A stretch of 64,000 nt of DNA from Shinella pollutisoli (GCF_024609765.1 NZ_JANFDG010000001.1:62001-126000); one strand, 5' to 3'; counted from the stretch's first letter, positions 48,355 to 56,489 are shown. Numbers and translations are program-made. Notes: generated from the letters alone by a model not told the origin.

Positions 48355-49368
48355 TCAGGAGGGCGGCCGCCGGGCGTCGTGGCGGTCCTGGATCGGCAGG
48401 TTGACAATCGCCGTCAGACCGCTCGCATCGAACTTCAGTTCCGCCGATCCGCCCAGATGCCGTGCGGTGCCGACGATCAGCTCCGTTCCATAGCCGCGAC
48501 GCGACGGGGGCCGGAGCGGCGGCCCGTTCTCCTCCCGCCACTCGCAGACGAGCATGTCCCGCTCGCCCTTGGAGGCTGCCATGCGCCACGATACCCGCAC
48601 GTCTCCTTGCGGAACGGAAAGAGCGCCGTATTTCAGGGCGTTCGTCGCAAGCTCGTGGAAGATCATGCTGACCGGCAGCACCCGGGAGGACGGCAGTTCC
48701 ACGGCGGGACCGGCCTCCAGGCGGACGCGCTCGGCACCGGCGACGATGACGGCGCTTTCGAGCAGCGCCGCGAAATCCGTATTCTCCCTGCTCGGCGCAA
48801 GCTCCTGCGCCCTCAGCGCCGCATCCAGGCGTCCGAGGAACACGCCGCGATATTCCTCGGCGGTGCGCTCCTCCGTCTCGGTCTGCATGGCGATCGCCCG
48901 CACGACCGAAAGCAGGTTCTTCATGCGATGCCGGGTTTCCGAGAGGATGAGGTTCCTCTCCATCTCCTGCCGGTTGCTTTCGGTGACGTCGTCGAAGAGC
49001 ACGAGAATGCTCGTGCTGTTGTTGTCTGGATGCACGAGGCGCCGCGCGTCCACGAGGAAGGTGCGCCGGCCGAGCGTGGGGAAATCGTGGGTGACCTCGT
49101 AGCCGGCGACGGATGCCGCCTTGGGGATGATATCCGCGATCAGCCTGCGCAGGTCCGGAATGTCCCACTCCCCGTTGCCGAGCGAAAACAGGCTGTTGCC
49201 GAGGACCGCATCCCGCTCGACCCCGAAGGTGTGGATGAAGGCGTTGCTGGCGTTTATGACGCAGAAATTCTGGTCGAGCACGACGAGGGGCTGCGTCAGC
49301 GTGTCGACGATCCCCTGTGCCTGCACATGGCCGCTGCGCAGCAGGCGATACAAGTCTTCCAGGATCAT
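48355..49368 (-). CDS. PAS-domain HWE-family sensor histidine kinase
   Basis: 337 residues, soluble. A PAS domain spans about residues 20-130 (DTLTQPLVVLDQNFCVINAS). The phosphoacceptor box is SETRHRMKNLLSVVRAI with H147, and the HWE/HisKA_2-type N box is FHELATNALKYGALS, with C-terminal GTELIVG. HWE kinases often feed the general stress response (PhyR/NepR/EcfG) in alphaproteobacteria. The nearby sigma factor and response regulator make that a reasonable guess. It lacks a transmembrane segment, so the input signal is cytoplasmic. Confidence 0.88.
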   Translation of the reverse strand: MILEDLYRLLRSGHVQAQGIVDTLTQPLVVLDQNFCVINASNAFIHTFGVERDAVLGNSLFSLGNGEWDIPDLRRLIADIIPKAASVAGYEVTHDFPTLGRRTFLVDARRLVHPDNNSTSILVLFDDVTESNRQEMERNLILSETRHRMKNLLSVVRAIAMQTETEERTAEEYRGVFLGRLDAALRAQELAPSRENTDFAALLESAVIVAGAERVRLEAGPAVELPSSRVLPVSMIFHELATNALKYGALSVPQGDVRVSWRMAASKGERDMLVCEWREENGPPLRPPSRRGYGTELIVGTARHLGGSAELKFDASGLTAIVNLPIQDRHDARRPPS

Positions 49369-49492
49369 TGCATCCGCCTTTCTGCAGCGGACCGAACGCG
49401 GCCGCAGGGTCGCATCCGTCGCGACCCTTTCCTTCTTAGACCGGCTTTGCCTCTTCCGCCACCGCATTGGACGCAAAGCGCCATCCGCGGGA

Positions 49493-49517
49493 GGAACAAA
49501 CGTCGGCATTGCCGGTT
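49493..49517 (+). promoter_or_regulatory. EcfG-type promoter for the DUF892 gene
   Basis: GGAAC (49493-49497), 16-base spacer, GGTT (49514-49517). It matches the general stress sigma consensus GGAAC-N16/17-cGTT and lies 60 bases upstream of the start codon. Confidence 0.75.
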
Positions 49518-49576
49518 GAAGGAGGCGCCGGCGTCGGGAGGATGCCGGCCCGTGCAGACCAACGAGGAGCAAGCTG

Positions 49577-50077
49577 ATGCCCACGAAAACATTGGAAGAC
49601 CTCTTTCTCGACGGCGTGAAAGACATCTACTATGCCGAGCGCAAGATCATCGCCGCGCTCAAGAAGATGGCCCGCGGGGCCGAGGCGGAGGATCTGAAGG
49701 CCGCCTTCGACAAGCATCTGCAGGAGACCGAAGGCCAGGTCGAGCGCCTCGTCCAGGTATTCGAGATTCTCGGCAAGCCGGCCCGCGGCAAGACCTGTCC
49801 CGCCATCGACGGCATCATCGAGGAAGGCCAGGAGATCCTCGAGGAGTTCAAGGGCTCGCCCGCGCTCGATGCCGGCCTGCTGGCCGCCGCGCAGGCCGTC
49901 GAGCACTACGAGATCGCCCGCTACGGCACCCTGAAGTCCTGGGCGCTGCAGCTCGGCCGGAACGACGCCGCGCAATTGCTCGACCAGACGCTGGCCGAGG
50001 AACTGAACACCGACCAGTCGCTGACCAGGCTCGCCGAGGCGAAGGTAAACCGGGAAGGCAAGCAGAAGGTGGCCTGA
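49577..50077 (+). CDS. Ferritin-like DUF892 (YciF/YciE-type) stress protein
   Basis: 166 residues, all helical. LEDLFLDGVKDIYYAERKI opens the four-helix bundle, with E/H metal ligands spread through AEDLKAAFDKHLQET, QAVEHYEIARYGT and TLAEELNTDQSL. The family is induced by osmotic and general stress, and its iron chemistry is not settled. An EcfG-type promoter is in front of it. Confidence 0.92.
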   Translation: MPTKTLEDLFLDGVKDIYYAERKIIAALKKMARGAEAEDLKAAFDKHLQETEGQVERLVQVFEILGKPARGKTCPAIDGIIEEGQEILEEFKGSPALDAGLLAAAQAVEHYEIARYGTLKSWALQLGRNDAAQLLDQTLAEELNTDQSLTRLAEAKVNREGKQKVA

Positions 50078-50501
50078 GCGCCCCGGAAGGGCGGCGACTG
50101 GAAGGCCCGCCCATCCATCCGCAACGCCTCGCGGGCCGGTCGCCGGCCAGGCCGGCCTGGATGTCGCCCCGTATCCGGGCGGGATTGGACGGCGCGGCTC
50201 ACCGGGCCGGCGGCGTCGGCCGAAGGCTTTGTCAGGGACGCGGCCGCGCTCGAAAAGGACGCATCGAAAGCGGACCGGCGGACAAGGTCCGCCTGTTCGC
50301 GGAGAGAGTCTATGCGCGGCGGCACATGCTCGAAATCAGGGCCGGATCGCCGTTATCGCCCGCCGCCGTCACGGATGAGAGCGGGAGGGCGACCGGCGGC
50401 GGAAAAAGCCGCCGCGCGCCGCGAATTCCTGCCGGGCGCGGCAACCTTTGGCCCGACGGTGCATTACGCCTGTTTGGCAACCCATTCACAAGATCGAACC
50501 C
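50078..50501. other. Intergenic region upstream of the ECF sigma gene
   Basis: 424 GC-rich bases. Open frames here have no ribosome site or known motif, and no GGAAC-type promoter was found, so the sigma gene may be driven by another promoter. Confidence 0.6.
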
Positions 50502-51023
50502 ATGGCCCTTCCCCGACCCATGCCGGATGACGAACCTGCGTCGCTCAAGGAGCAGGTCGCCGATCTGATACCCGCGCTGCGCGCCTTCGCCCGGACCTTC
50601 ACGGTCGACCCGAACGACGGCGACGACCTCGTGCAGGAGACCCTGATGCGCGCCTTGCGAAGCCTCGACGGCTTTCACCCCGGCACGAGCTTGAAATCCT
50701 GGCTCTTCACCATCATGCGCAACACCTACTACACCCAGTACCGCAAGAGGGTCCGCGAGGGCCCGGGCGCGGCAGACTGCGTTTCGCAGCAATTGACGGT
50801 CGCGCCCGATCAGGAATGGGGCGTCGCGGAAGGCGAGGTCAAGGCCGCCCTCGCCCGGTTGAGCAAGGACCAGCAGCGGATCCTCGTCATGGTCGCGGGC
50901 TTCGGCTTCAGCTACGAGGAGGCGGCGGCGGTGATGCAATGCGCGATCGGGACGGTGAAGAGCCGGCTGAGCAGGGCGCGCGAGGCGCTGGAGCAGGAGC
51001 TGGGCGGCAATCCGCTTCGTTGA
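50502..51023 (+). CDS. ECF sigma factor, EcfG-like general stress type
   Basis: 173 residues. Region 2 reads ALRAFARTFTVDPNDGDDLV then QETLMRALRSLDGF and TSLKSWLFTIMRNTYYTQYR, and region 4 is RLSKDQQRILVMVAGFGFSY followed by EEAAAVMQCAIGTVKSRLSR. These match the ECF15/EcfG group that reads GGAAC-type promoters and is held by NepR. The many such promoters nearby support it. An ATG at 50520 is an alternative start. No anti-sigma gene is adjacent, though a NepR-like gene lies at 56155. Confidence 0.88.
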   Translation: MALPRPMPDDEPASLKEQVADLIPALRAFARTFTVDPNDGDDLVQETLMRALRSLDGFHPGTSLKSWLFTIMRNTYYTQYRKRVREGPGAADCVSQQLTVAPDQEWGVAEGEVKAALARLSKDQQRILVMVAGFGFSYEEAAAVMQCAIGTVKSRLSRAREALEQELGGNPLR

Positions 51024-51187
51024 TGCCGCTGCGCCCGGCCCGGGCGCGAGGCGTCCGGCCTTCGCGCGCATCCCGGCGCCGCCTACAGGGCGCGCCAGTT
51101 CCGGGATACGGGGCGGTCCGTCTTCATGGCGGATTCCATCGGCCTTTCCGAGGTTTCGGCGCCAGGCCGATGGAAAGCCTGGAATGC

Positions 51188-51212
51188 GGAACCTTTCCTT
51201 TGGTTGCCGGTT
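51188..51212 (+). promoter_or_regulatory. EcfG-type promoter in front of the candidate small RNA
   Basis: GGAAC (51188-51192), 16 bases, GGTT (51209-51212), identical in layout to the promoters of the neighbouring stress genes. No protein start with a ribosome site follows in range. Confidence 0.7.
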
Positions 51213-51218
51213 CGGGAT

Positions 51219-51279
51219 CGTCCTTGTCATGATCCTGCCGATCGTCGTCTGGGCGGCCAGAAGGGGCCGCCCGTTTTTT
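51219..51279 (+). ncRNA. Candidate stress-induced small RNA (about 60 nt)
   Basis: Start inferred from the promoter at 51188-51212 (transcription should begin 6-9 bases after the -10). The end is an intrinsic terminator: 8-bp stem GGGCGGCC/GGCCGCCC with a 6-base loop, then six T. The body has a possible small hairpin (GATC...GATC) and a TCCTTGTC stretch. No protein is evident. The boundaries are predicted, and a premature terminator of a longer leader is the alternative. Confidence 0.5.
51251..51279 (+). terminator. Intrinsic terminator
   Basis: Perfect 8-bp GC stem (51251-51258 with 51265-51272), loop AGAAGG, followed one base later by TTTTTT (51274-51279). It is the cleanest rho-independent terminator noted in the window. 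Confidence 0.85.
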
Positions 51280-51741
51280 CAGGCAGATCGCATCACTCGG
51301 GAACGACATGCGGCCGCGGTCCCGACTTGCGCGTGCAAACCAGCCGATCGTGGCAGCACCTCGGCGATCTACACCTTCGGCGGCCGCCCGAGCACGGCCC
51401 TGGCGCGCGAATGTCGGGCCTTCGGCGCGCCGGATCGTCCACAGGACGCATATGGAGGCGAAGGAAGGACGACGCCGGTACCCTGTCCAGCACCAGCCCG
51501 GCGAGATTGAGAATGGAAAACTTCTCCGGATTGACGGAAGAGCCCGGATTGGAGCCGGTCTCTATCAGCGCCATCGGCCCTGGCGAGATCGCCGACATGG
51601 CAAAAGGACCGGATCTGCTTTCCTGTGCCTTAGTCAACGGGCGGCAGGAGAGAATTTGGACGATCAGGTTCGAGACGATCCGGCCGTCATGAGAGCCGGG
51701 CTTGGGATATCGGCGGGACCGGAGTTCCGGAAACGCCCCCA

Positions 51742-52017
51742 TCAATCGAAGATGATCCCTTCCGCTCCCTCCAGTTCGCGGGCGAGCCGCCGGATCGCGG
51801 CTTCCGCCTCATGCCTTTTCCAGCCCGCCGCTTCCGCCCGCCGGACGAGCGCGGCGAAATCGCCGGATATCTCGCCGCGGACGACGGCGGAAAGCGTCTC
51901 GCCGGACGAGACGGCCAGATCGGCGACGGAGGGCCTCAATGCGGCGAGGCAGTCGACATCCCGCCCCGCATAGTCGCCGGCCTGCTGGGGGCCCTGTATC
52001 GCGTGCTGAGATTCCAT
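51742..52017 (-). CDS. Small stress-associated protein of unknown function
   Basis: 91 residues, soluble, helical at the C-terminus (EAAIRRLARELEGAEGIIFD). No recognised domain. The ATG at 52017 is supported by GGAGAG, and a GGAAC-N16-GGTT promoter lies 34 bases upstream on the same strand. It is probably a member of the general stress regulon. Confidence 0.65.
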   Translation of the reverse strand: MESQHAIQGPQQAGDYAGRDVDCLAALRPSVADLAVSSGETLSAVVRGEISGDFAALVRRAEAAGWKRHEAEAAIRRLARELEGAEGIIFD

Positions 52018-52050
52018 GTCCACTCTCCTGCCGTCCACGTGGTATGGGTC

Positions 52051-52075
52051 AACCGTCAGGGAAAAGGTTTGTTCC
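52051..52075 (-). promoter_or_regulatory. EcfG-type promoter for the 51742-52017 gene
   Basis: On the minus strand GGAAC (52075-52071), 16-base spacer, GGTT (52054-52051). It is back to back with the promoter of the NADH dehydrogenase gene. Confidence 0.75.
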
Positions 52076-52084
52076 GGCGCGCCG

Positions 52085-52109
52085 GGAACAAACCCGCCGC
52101 GCGAGGGTT
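52085..52109 (+). promoter_or_regulatory. EcfG-type promoter for the type II NADH dehydrogenase gene
   Basis: GGAAC (52085-52089), 16-base spacer, GGTT (52106-52109), 49 bases before the start. Its -35 forms a palindrome with the -35 of the divergent promoter (GTTTGTTCC and GGAACAAAC, nine bases apart). Confidence 0.75.
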
Positions 52110-52157
52110 CGCCCGGTCACCGATGAATGGACCCGAAGAGGCTGAGCCGAGGCGAGC

Positions 52158-53531
52158 ATGTCCAGAGACCTTCCTGCCGACCGGAGTCCTCATTCCCGGA
52201 CCGAGGTCGTCATCCTCGGCGCAGGCTTTGCCGGACTGGCCTGCGCGGCCGGCCTCGGCAACACCGATGTCACCGTGACCGTCGTCGACAGGCGAAACCA
52301 CAACCTCTTCCAGCCGCTGCTCTACCAGGTCGCGACCGCCGCCCTGTCTCCGGCCGACATCGCCGAGCCGGTGCGCCGGACGCTCGGGCGCTTCGCGAAC
52401 ATCCGCGTCATGATGGGGGAGGTCGTCGGCGTCGACACCGCGGCGCGGCGGGTCGAGCTGCGCGACGGCGGCACCCTTCGCTACGATTATCTCGTGGTGG
52501 CGACGGGGTCGGAGTACAACTATTTCGGAAACGAGGGCTGGAAGCCCTTCGCCCCCGGCCTCAAGACCATCCACGAAGCCCGGCTCATCCGCCACCGGCT
52601 GCTGTCCGCCTTCGAGCGGGCGGAGCGCGAGACGGACAAGGCGGCGCGAAAACGCCTCCTGACCTTCGTCGTCATCGGCGGCGGCCCGACCGGCGTGGAG
52701 ATGGCGGGCGCGATCTCGGAGCTTGCGCGCTACATGATCCGCCGGGACTTCAAGACGATCGACAGGGACGACTTCGACGTCGTCCTGATCGAGGCCTCGC
52801 CGCGGATTCTCGCCGCCTTTCCGGAGAAGCTCGCAACCTACGCGCACGACTATCTTGCGGGGATCGGCGTGCGCATCATGACCGACCGCCGCGTCACGGC
52901 GCTCGATGCGCAATCGGTGTCGCTGGACGGGGAAAGGATCGATACGCGCTGCATCGTCTGGGGCGCCGGCGTGCGCGCCTCCCCGGCCGCCGCCTGGCTG
53001 GGCGTGAAGGCCGGCACGCAGGGGCGCATCCCGGTGGAAGGCGACCTTTCGGTACCGGGCCTTCCGGAGGTCTGCGTGATCGGCGACACGGCCCTCGCGC
53101 CCGACGAGAAGGGCGCGGCCCTGCCCGCCCTCGCCCAGGTCGCCAAGCAGCAGGGCGCCTATCTGGCAAGGCAGTTGCGGCGGAAGGCGGCCGGGACGCC
53201 GGCAGCCGGCCCGTTCCGCTTCCACAATCGCGGCAACACGGCGGTCATCGGCCGGAACGCGGCGATCTTCGATTTCGGCTCGTGGACGCTGAAGGGCCGG
53301 CTTGCCTGGTTTCTGTGGGCGATCGTCCACGTCTACCTGCTCGTCAACTTCGAAAAGCGCCTTCTCGTCTCGATCCAGTGGGTATTGCGCTACTTCACCA
53401 GGCAGCGCGGCGCGCGGCTGATCGACGAAGACCATGCGCGGACAGGCGACATGCCGTCACCCGAGGCCGCCGGCCGGGAAGAACGGAATGCGCAGCCGGC
53501 GAACGAAAGCGTCCTGCCGGGCCGGGAATAG
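52158..53531 (+). CDS. ndh: Type II NADH dehydrogenase (NDH-2)
   Basis: 457 residues. Two Rossmann folds: VVILGAGFAGLACAAGL for FAD and FVVIGGGPTGVEMAGAI for NADH, with NHNLFQPLLYQVATAALSP at the quinone site and CVIGDTALAPD near the end of the FAD domain. The C-terminal part has amphipathic and hydrophobic helices (LAWFLWAIVHVYLLVNF) that attach it to the inner membrane. It passes electrons from NADH to quinone without pumping protons. A stress promoter in front suggests use when redox balance matters more than energy yield. Confidence 0.93.
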   Translation: MSRDLPADRSPHSRTEVVILGAGFAGLACAAGLGNTDVTVTVVDRRNHNLFQPLLYQVATAALSPADIAEPVRRTLGRFANIRVMMGEVVGVDTAARRVELRDGGTLRYDYLVVATGSEYNYFGNEGWKPFAPGLKTIHEARLIRHRLLSAFERAERETDKAARKRLLTFVVIGGGPTGVEMAGAISELARYMIRRDFKTIDRDDFDVVLIEASPRILAAFPEKLATYAHDYLAGIGVRIMTDRRVTALDAQSVSLDGERIDTRCIVWGAGVRASPAAAWLGVKAGTQGRIPVEGDLSVPGLPEVCVIGDTALAPDEKGAALPALAQVAKQQGAYLARQLRRKAAGTPAAGPFRFHNRGNTAVIGRNAAIFDFGSWTLKGRLAWFLWAIVHVYLLVNFEKRLLVSIQWVLRYFTRQRGARLIDEDHARTGDMPSPEAAGREERNAQPANESVLPGRE

Positions 53532-53587
53532 GACAAGACGGCGCGGCACGGATCTATCCTGTCTGCCGATCCGCGCCGCGCCTTCGC

Positions 53588-53839
53588 TCAGCAGCGGTCG
53601 ATATAGCGGTTGCCGTAGCGGTCGCGGTAGTAGCACCGGCCCGGCTGATCCGCGACATTGCCGATCAGCGCACCGGCCACGCCGCCGACCGCCGCGCCGA
53701 CCGCGGCACCGCGGACATTGCCCGTCGCCACGCCGCCCACGACGGCCCCGGTCGCCGCGCCGACGCCGGCGCCCCGCTCCGTCGCGGTGCAGGCCGCCAG
53801 CGACAGCCCGATGCAACTGATGAGGATGATCTTCTTCAT
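53588..53839 (-). CDS. Small glycine-zipper lipoprotein
   Basis: 83 residues. The lipobox is LSLAACT, with a lipid-carrying cysteine after about 17 residues. The mature part is a glycine zipper (GAGVGAATGAVVGGVATG and a second copy), which inserts in or coats the outer membrane, followed by a tyrosine/arginine tail with two cysteines. Similar OsmB-type proteins are osmotically induced. The ATG at 53839 has GGGAGG upstream. Confidence 0.88.
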   Translation of the reverse strand: MKKIILISCIGLSLAACTATERGAGVGAATGAVVGGVATGNVRGAAVGAAVGGVAGALIGNVADQPGRCYYRDRYGNRYIDRC

Positions 53840-53867
53840 GGGAACCTCCCTGTTTCGACTGGCGTAT

Positions 53868-53892
53868 AACAAACGTCGGGAGAGTAGGTTCC
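53868..53892 (-). promoter_or_regulatory. EcfG-type promoter for the lipoprotein gene
   Basis: On the minus strand GGAAC (53892-53888), 16 bases, TGTT (53871-53868). The first -10 base differs from the GGTT seen elsewhere, but spacing is the same. Confidence 0.55.
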
Positions 53893-54209
53893 GCCGACCG
53901 GCAGATGCGGCTGCAGGGCATCGCCGCCGCGCATGGGCGCCGGCGGACGACGATGCTCCGGGATAGCGGCCTTTCGGCCGCGGCGCGAAGGCCTTCCGCC
54001 AGGCACCGCGTCGGCCGATAGGAGCCGCGGTTGATGCAGGCCCGAATTTCCGCGCAGCCCGGAAAAGCGCTCCTCAATACCTGTTCTCGGGAACGGTTTC
54101 CGGCCGGCCCTTCACGGGGCGTCGTAAAAATCCGACCTGCCGCCGGCACGGCATGGAACAACCGGGAGGGGCGCATGATTAGTGTGTCGAACATCTGTGG
54201 AGGCACATC
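53893..54209. other. Intergenic region between the lipoprotein and the DUF883-like gene
   Basis: 317 bases between divergent genes with no supported coding frame. It holds the possible promoter at 54155-54180; nothing else was recognised. Confidence 0.55.
54155..54180 (+). promoter_or_regulatory. Possible EcfG-type promoter (weaker match)
   Basis: GGAAC (54155-54159), 17-base spacer, GATT (54177-54180), 30 bases before the start of the next gene. It fits the looser GGAAC-N18/19-TT form. Confidence 0.4.
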
Positions 54210-54650
54210 ATGCAGGACAACAGCAATTCCCCGGCCGTCCAATCGCTGCGTCGCGAACAGGCGGGCCAAGCCGCGAGATCGAGCAAGAGTCGCCTCCAGG
54301 AGGGACTGGAAGAGACGTTTCCGGCATCCGACCCCGTCTCCGTGACGCATACGGCGACGGCCGGCGCCGATCCGGATGAAGCCGGAACCGAGCGGCCGGG
54401 GCTTCATCCTTCGGACGCCGACCCCCTCGACGAGCTCGAGGCGCTCCGCCGCGACGTAAAACGGCTTCGCCATCAGGTCGGCAGTGTCACGACGGGGATG
54501 GGCGGGCTCGCCCGCTCCGAGATGCAGGCGTTGCAGCGTGACGCGCGCCATGCCGTTCGGCAAAGGCCCCTCTCGTCACTCGGCCTCGTCGCGGCGGTTT
54601 CGTTTACGATCGGTGCGATCTACGGCGCCGGCCTGCTGCCGCGCCGTTGA
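54210..54650 (+). CDS. DUF883-like small membrane-anchored stress protein
   Basis: 146 residues. The N-terminal part contains LQEGLEETFPASDPVSVTH, a motif common in small rhizobial stress proteins. The middle is a charged helix (LDELEALRRDVKRLRHQ), and one C-terminal transmembrane helix (about residues 125-142) has the GLVAAVSFTIGAIYG pattern of ElaB/YqjD/DUF883 proteins. Such proteins attach to the inner membrane and, in E. coli, bind ribosomes in stationary phase. GGAGG lies before the ATG. Confidence 0.8.
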   Translation: MQDNSNSPAVQSLRREQAGQAARSSKSRLQEGLEETFPASDPVSVTHTATAGADPDEAGTERPGLHPSDADPLDELEALRRDVKRLRHQVGSVTTGMGGLARSEMQALQRDARHAVRQRPLSSLGLVAAVSFTIGAIYGAGLLPRR

Positions 54651-54743
54651 GGGATATCTGCCCGACCTGAAGGCCCGGGAAAAGCACGCGGCGTGCGATC
54701 GTGCGGCGCGCGCATGCTTCGGCAGGCAATGAACGGATGGAGC

Positions 54744-54768
54744 GGAACCCTCGTCGCACTTGCCGGTT
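54744..54768 (+). promoter_or_regulatory. EcfG-type promoter for the DUF2934/Crp-like pair
   Basis: GGAAC (54744-54748), 16-base spacer, GGTT (54765-54768), 34 bases before the start codon. Confidence 0.75.
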
Positions 54769-54801
54769 AGGACTCGGTTCCGACTGACAAGGGAGACTTC
54801 G

Positions 54802-55041
54802 ATGGAAACGCCTTCTGAAGATGCCGTCCGCGCCCGGGCCTACCAGATCTGGCAGGACGAGGGAGAGCCGCCCGGCAAGGCGCTGGAGCACTGGGACCGC
54901 GCGGAGCGGGAACTGCAGGCCGGCGGCGACGGACAGGTCCTGCCGACGTCCAGCGGCGCGCCCGCCGGCGACGGCCGGCAACCCGCTGCCGGGCTCAAGC
55001 CGTCGGGGACCGCCGGGCGCACCGGTTCCACCGGTCCCTGA
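54802..55041 (+). CDS. DUF2934 small protein
   Basis: 79 residues. RARAYQIWQDEGEPPGKALE and HWDRAEREL form the DUF2934 motif; the rest is a Gly/Pro/Ala-rich tail. Function unknown, but the family is frequent in stress-regulated rhizobial loci. The next gene starts 17 bases later, so they form one unit. Confidence 0.85.
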   Translation: METPSEDAVRARAYQIWQDEGEPPGKALEHWDRAERELQAGGDGQVLPTSSGAPAGDGRQPAAGLKPSGTAGRTGSTGP

Positions 55042-55058
55042 CCGGCAAGAGGGACGAT

Positions 55059-55817
55059 GTGCTCAGGACCGACCTTCACCCGAGCTTGAAGAACGGCCTG
55101 CTCGCGAGGCTGCCGGAGGACGACATTTCGGCCCTCGCACCGCTTCTTCAGCCTGCGACGCTGAAACAGCGCGAGGTGCTCTTCGAGCCCTTTCGCCCGA
55201 TCGAGCACCTCCATTTCTTCGAGACGGGCCTTTCCTCGGAGATCGCCGGAGGCACCGGGAGCGAGCACATCGAGGTCGGATGCACCGGACACGAGGGCGT
55301 TTCGGGCGTCCCGCTGATACTCGGCGTGGAAAGCACGCCGCATCTCTCCGTCATGCAGGTCGGCGGCTTCGCCTACCGCATGCGGTCTTCCGAGCTCCGC
55401 CGGGCCATGGACATGAGCCCGTCCCTGAGGCGGCTTCTCCTGCAATATGCGCATGTCTTCATGATCCAGCTCGCCGCGACCGCGCTTGCCGACGGGCGGT
55501 ACAGGATCGAGGAGCGTCTCGCGCGCTGGCTGCTGATGTGCCAGGACCGCGTTGCCGGCAGCCTTCCCCTGACCCATGAATTCCTCGCCCTGATGCTGGG
55601 CGTGCGGCGGCCGAGCGTGACGGATGCCCTGCATGTGCTGGAAGGGCGCCGCCTGATCAAGGCCGAACGCGGGCTCATCGTGGTGCGCGACCGGGCGGGG
55701 CTCGTGGAGCTCGCCGGCGGCTCATATGGCCTGCCCGAGGCGGAATATCGCCGGATCATCGCGCAGGATCGGCCGCCCGCGGCGTTCAGTTCGCCTTCAG
55801 CGCCGAGCGGAAACTGA
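55059..55817 (+). CDS. Crp/Fnr family transcriptional regulator
   Basis: 252 residues from a GTG. The N-terminal cNMP-like sensory domain (KQREVLFEPFRPIEHLHFFE) has no cysteines of an Fnr iron-sulfur cluster near the start, so it is not an Fnr/FixK oxygen sensor. The C-terminal winged helix is LTHEFLALMLGVRRPSVTDA then LHVLEGRRLI. It probably relays stress or small-molecule signals under the EcfG-type promoter shared with the DUF2934 gene. Its 3' end overlaps the convergent DUF6894 gene by 32 bases. Confidence 0.87.
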   Translation: MLRTDLHPSLKNGLLARLPEDDISALAPLLQPATLKQREVLFEPFRPIEHLHFFETGLSSEIAGGTGSEHIEVGCTGHEGVSGVPLILGVESTPHLSVMQVGGFAYRMRSSELRRAMDMSPSLRRLLLQYAHVFMIQLAATALADGRYRIEERLARWLLMCQDRVAGSLPLTHEFLALMLGVRRPSVTDALHVLEGRRLIKAERGLIVVRDRAGLVELAGGSYGLPEAEYRRIIAQDRPPAAFSSPSAPSGN

Positions 55818-56022
55818 CATTCACCAGGACGTGCCCGCTCTCGTCGGTGATCTCGAAAAACTGGCCGTCGGGCGCGTAGCCGGCCAGCACCTTTTCGGCC
55901 ATGATCTCCCGCGCGGCCATGCGCGCGTCCTCGATCGCAAGCTCGAGCGTCTCGAATTCGGAGCCCTCGAGATCGATTTCCCGCCTGTCGCCGTCGCGGA
56001 TGTGAAAGAAATACCGTCGCAT
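55786..56022 (-). CDS. DUF6894 small protein
   Basis: 78 residues with the family pattern MRRYFFHIRDGD, DLEGSEFETLELAIEDARM and the acidic C-terminal half. Short, soluble alpha/beta protein of unknown role, abundant in rhizobia. The ATG at 56022 has GGGAGAAG ahead. Its 3' end overlaps the Crp-like gene. A GGAAC-N16-TGTT promoter lies 22 bases upstream. Confidence 0.85.
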   Translation of the reverse strand: MRRYFFHIRDGDRREIDLEGSEFETLELAIEDARMAAREIMAEKVLAGYAPDGQFFEITDESGHVLVNVSFRSALKAN

Positions 56023-56043
56023 TTGCTTCTCCCTGGCGGAGCG

Positions 56044-56068
56044 AACAGGCCGGCAGTGTATTTGTTCC
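56044..56068 (-). promoter_or_regulatory. EcfG-type promoter for the DUF6894 gene
   Basis: On the minus strand GGAAC (56068-56064), 16-base spacer, TGTT (56047-56044). Confidence 0.6.
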
Positions 56069-56154
56069 CCGCGACGACAGTTTGCAGGCCTGCTGGCCGC
56101 CGCCGTGCCGCCACCCGCCGCAACCAACCGACGGCGGCGCGGCCGGGTGCCGGA

Positions 56155-56316
56155 CTATCTGCGCTTCGTATCCCGTTCGTCGAGAGCCGCCTGAAGCGCC
56201 TGCGCAAGCTCGATGATCCGTCTCGGCACCTGCTCGCGCTGGATTTCCTTCATGAGGTCCTCGACGGCCTTGTCGGGATTCTTTGCGGCTTCCTGTTCCG
56301 TCACCGGCGGCTCCAT
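56155..56316 (-). CDS. Tiny NepR-like protein (possible anti-sigma factor)
   Basis: 53 residues, helical, reading from MEPPVTEQEAA to DERDTKRR. The centre is a helix, a short linker and a second helix with IQREQVPRRIIELAQALQAA, which resembles the E-x-V/L-P-D/x-R-x-x-x-L core of NepR anti-sigma factors. The ribosome site AAGGAG is excellent and a GGAAC-N16-GGTT promoter is upstream, so I regard it as a real gene. NepR normally sits beside phyR and ecfG; here it is divergent from a receiver protein, so it may be a NepR paralogue. Family membership is not certain. Confidence 0.6.
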   Translation of the reverse strand: MEPPVTEQEAAKNPDKAVEDLMKEIQREQVPRRIIELAQALQAALDERDTKRR

Positions 56317-56438
56317 GCTTCAGCTCCTTGAAATCTAGACTACGCGGAAAAATCAGCAAAGGATCAACGAAACAAATCGCCGACCTTTCGGCTGCGCGTA
56401 CCGATCGGTGCGTCCACGCGGCTCCGGCCGGCACTTCC

Positions 56439-56463
56439 AACCTGACAGCGCTCCTGTTGTTCC
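56439..56463 (-). promoter_or_regulatory. EcfG-type promoter for the NepR-like gene
   Basis: On the minus strand GGAAC (56463-56459), 16-base spacer, GGTT (56442-56439), giving a leader of about 115 bases. Confidence 0.7.
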
Positions 56464-56489
56464 GCGCGCGCGCCGATTTCGCCCGCCGG

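Larger units (their letters stand above)
51024..51741. other. 718-base region without a supported protein gene
   Basis: Several open frames exist, but none has a ribosome site, family motif or sensible composition. It contains an EcfG-type promoter (51188-51212) and an intrinsic terminator (51251-51279), which together suggest a small RNA. The rest, from about 51290 to 51741, shows nothing I can name. Confidence 0.6.

Noticed and set aside
51184-51510. Protein of about 108 residues in the gap after the ECF sigma gene
   Set aside because: Its start lies inside the EcfG-type promoter and an intrinsic terminator cuts through it; composition is arginine/alanine-rich with no motif.
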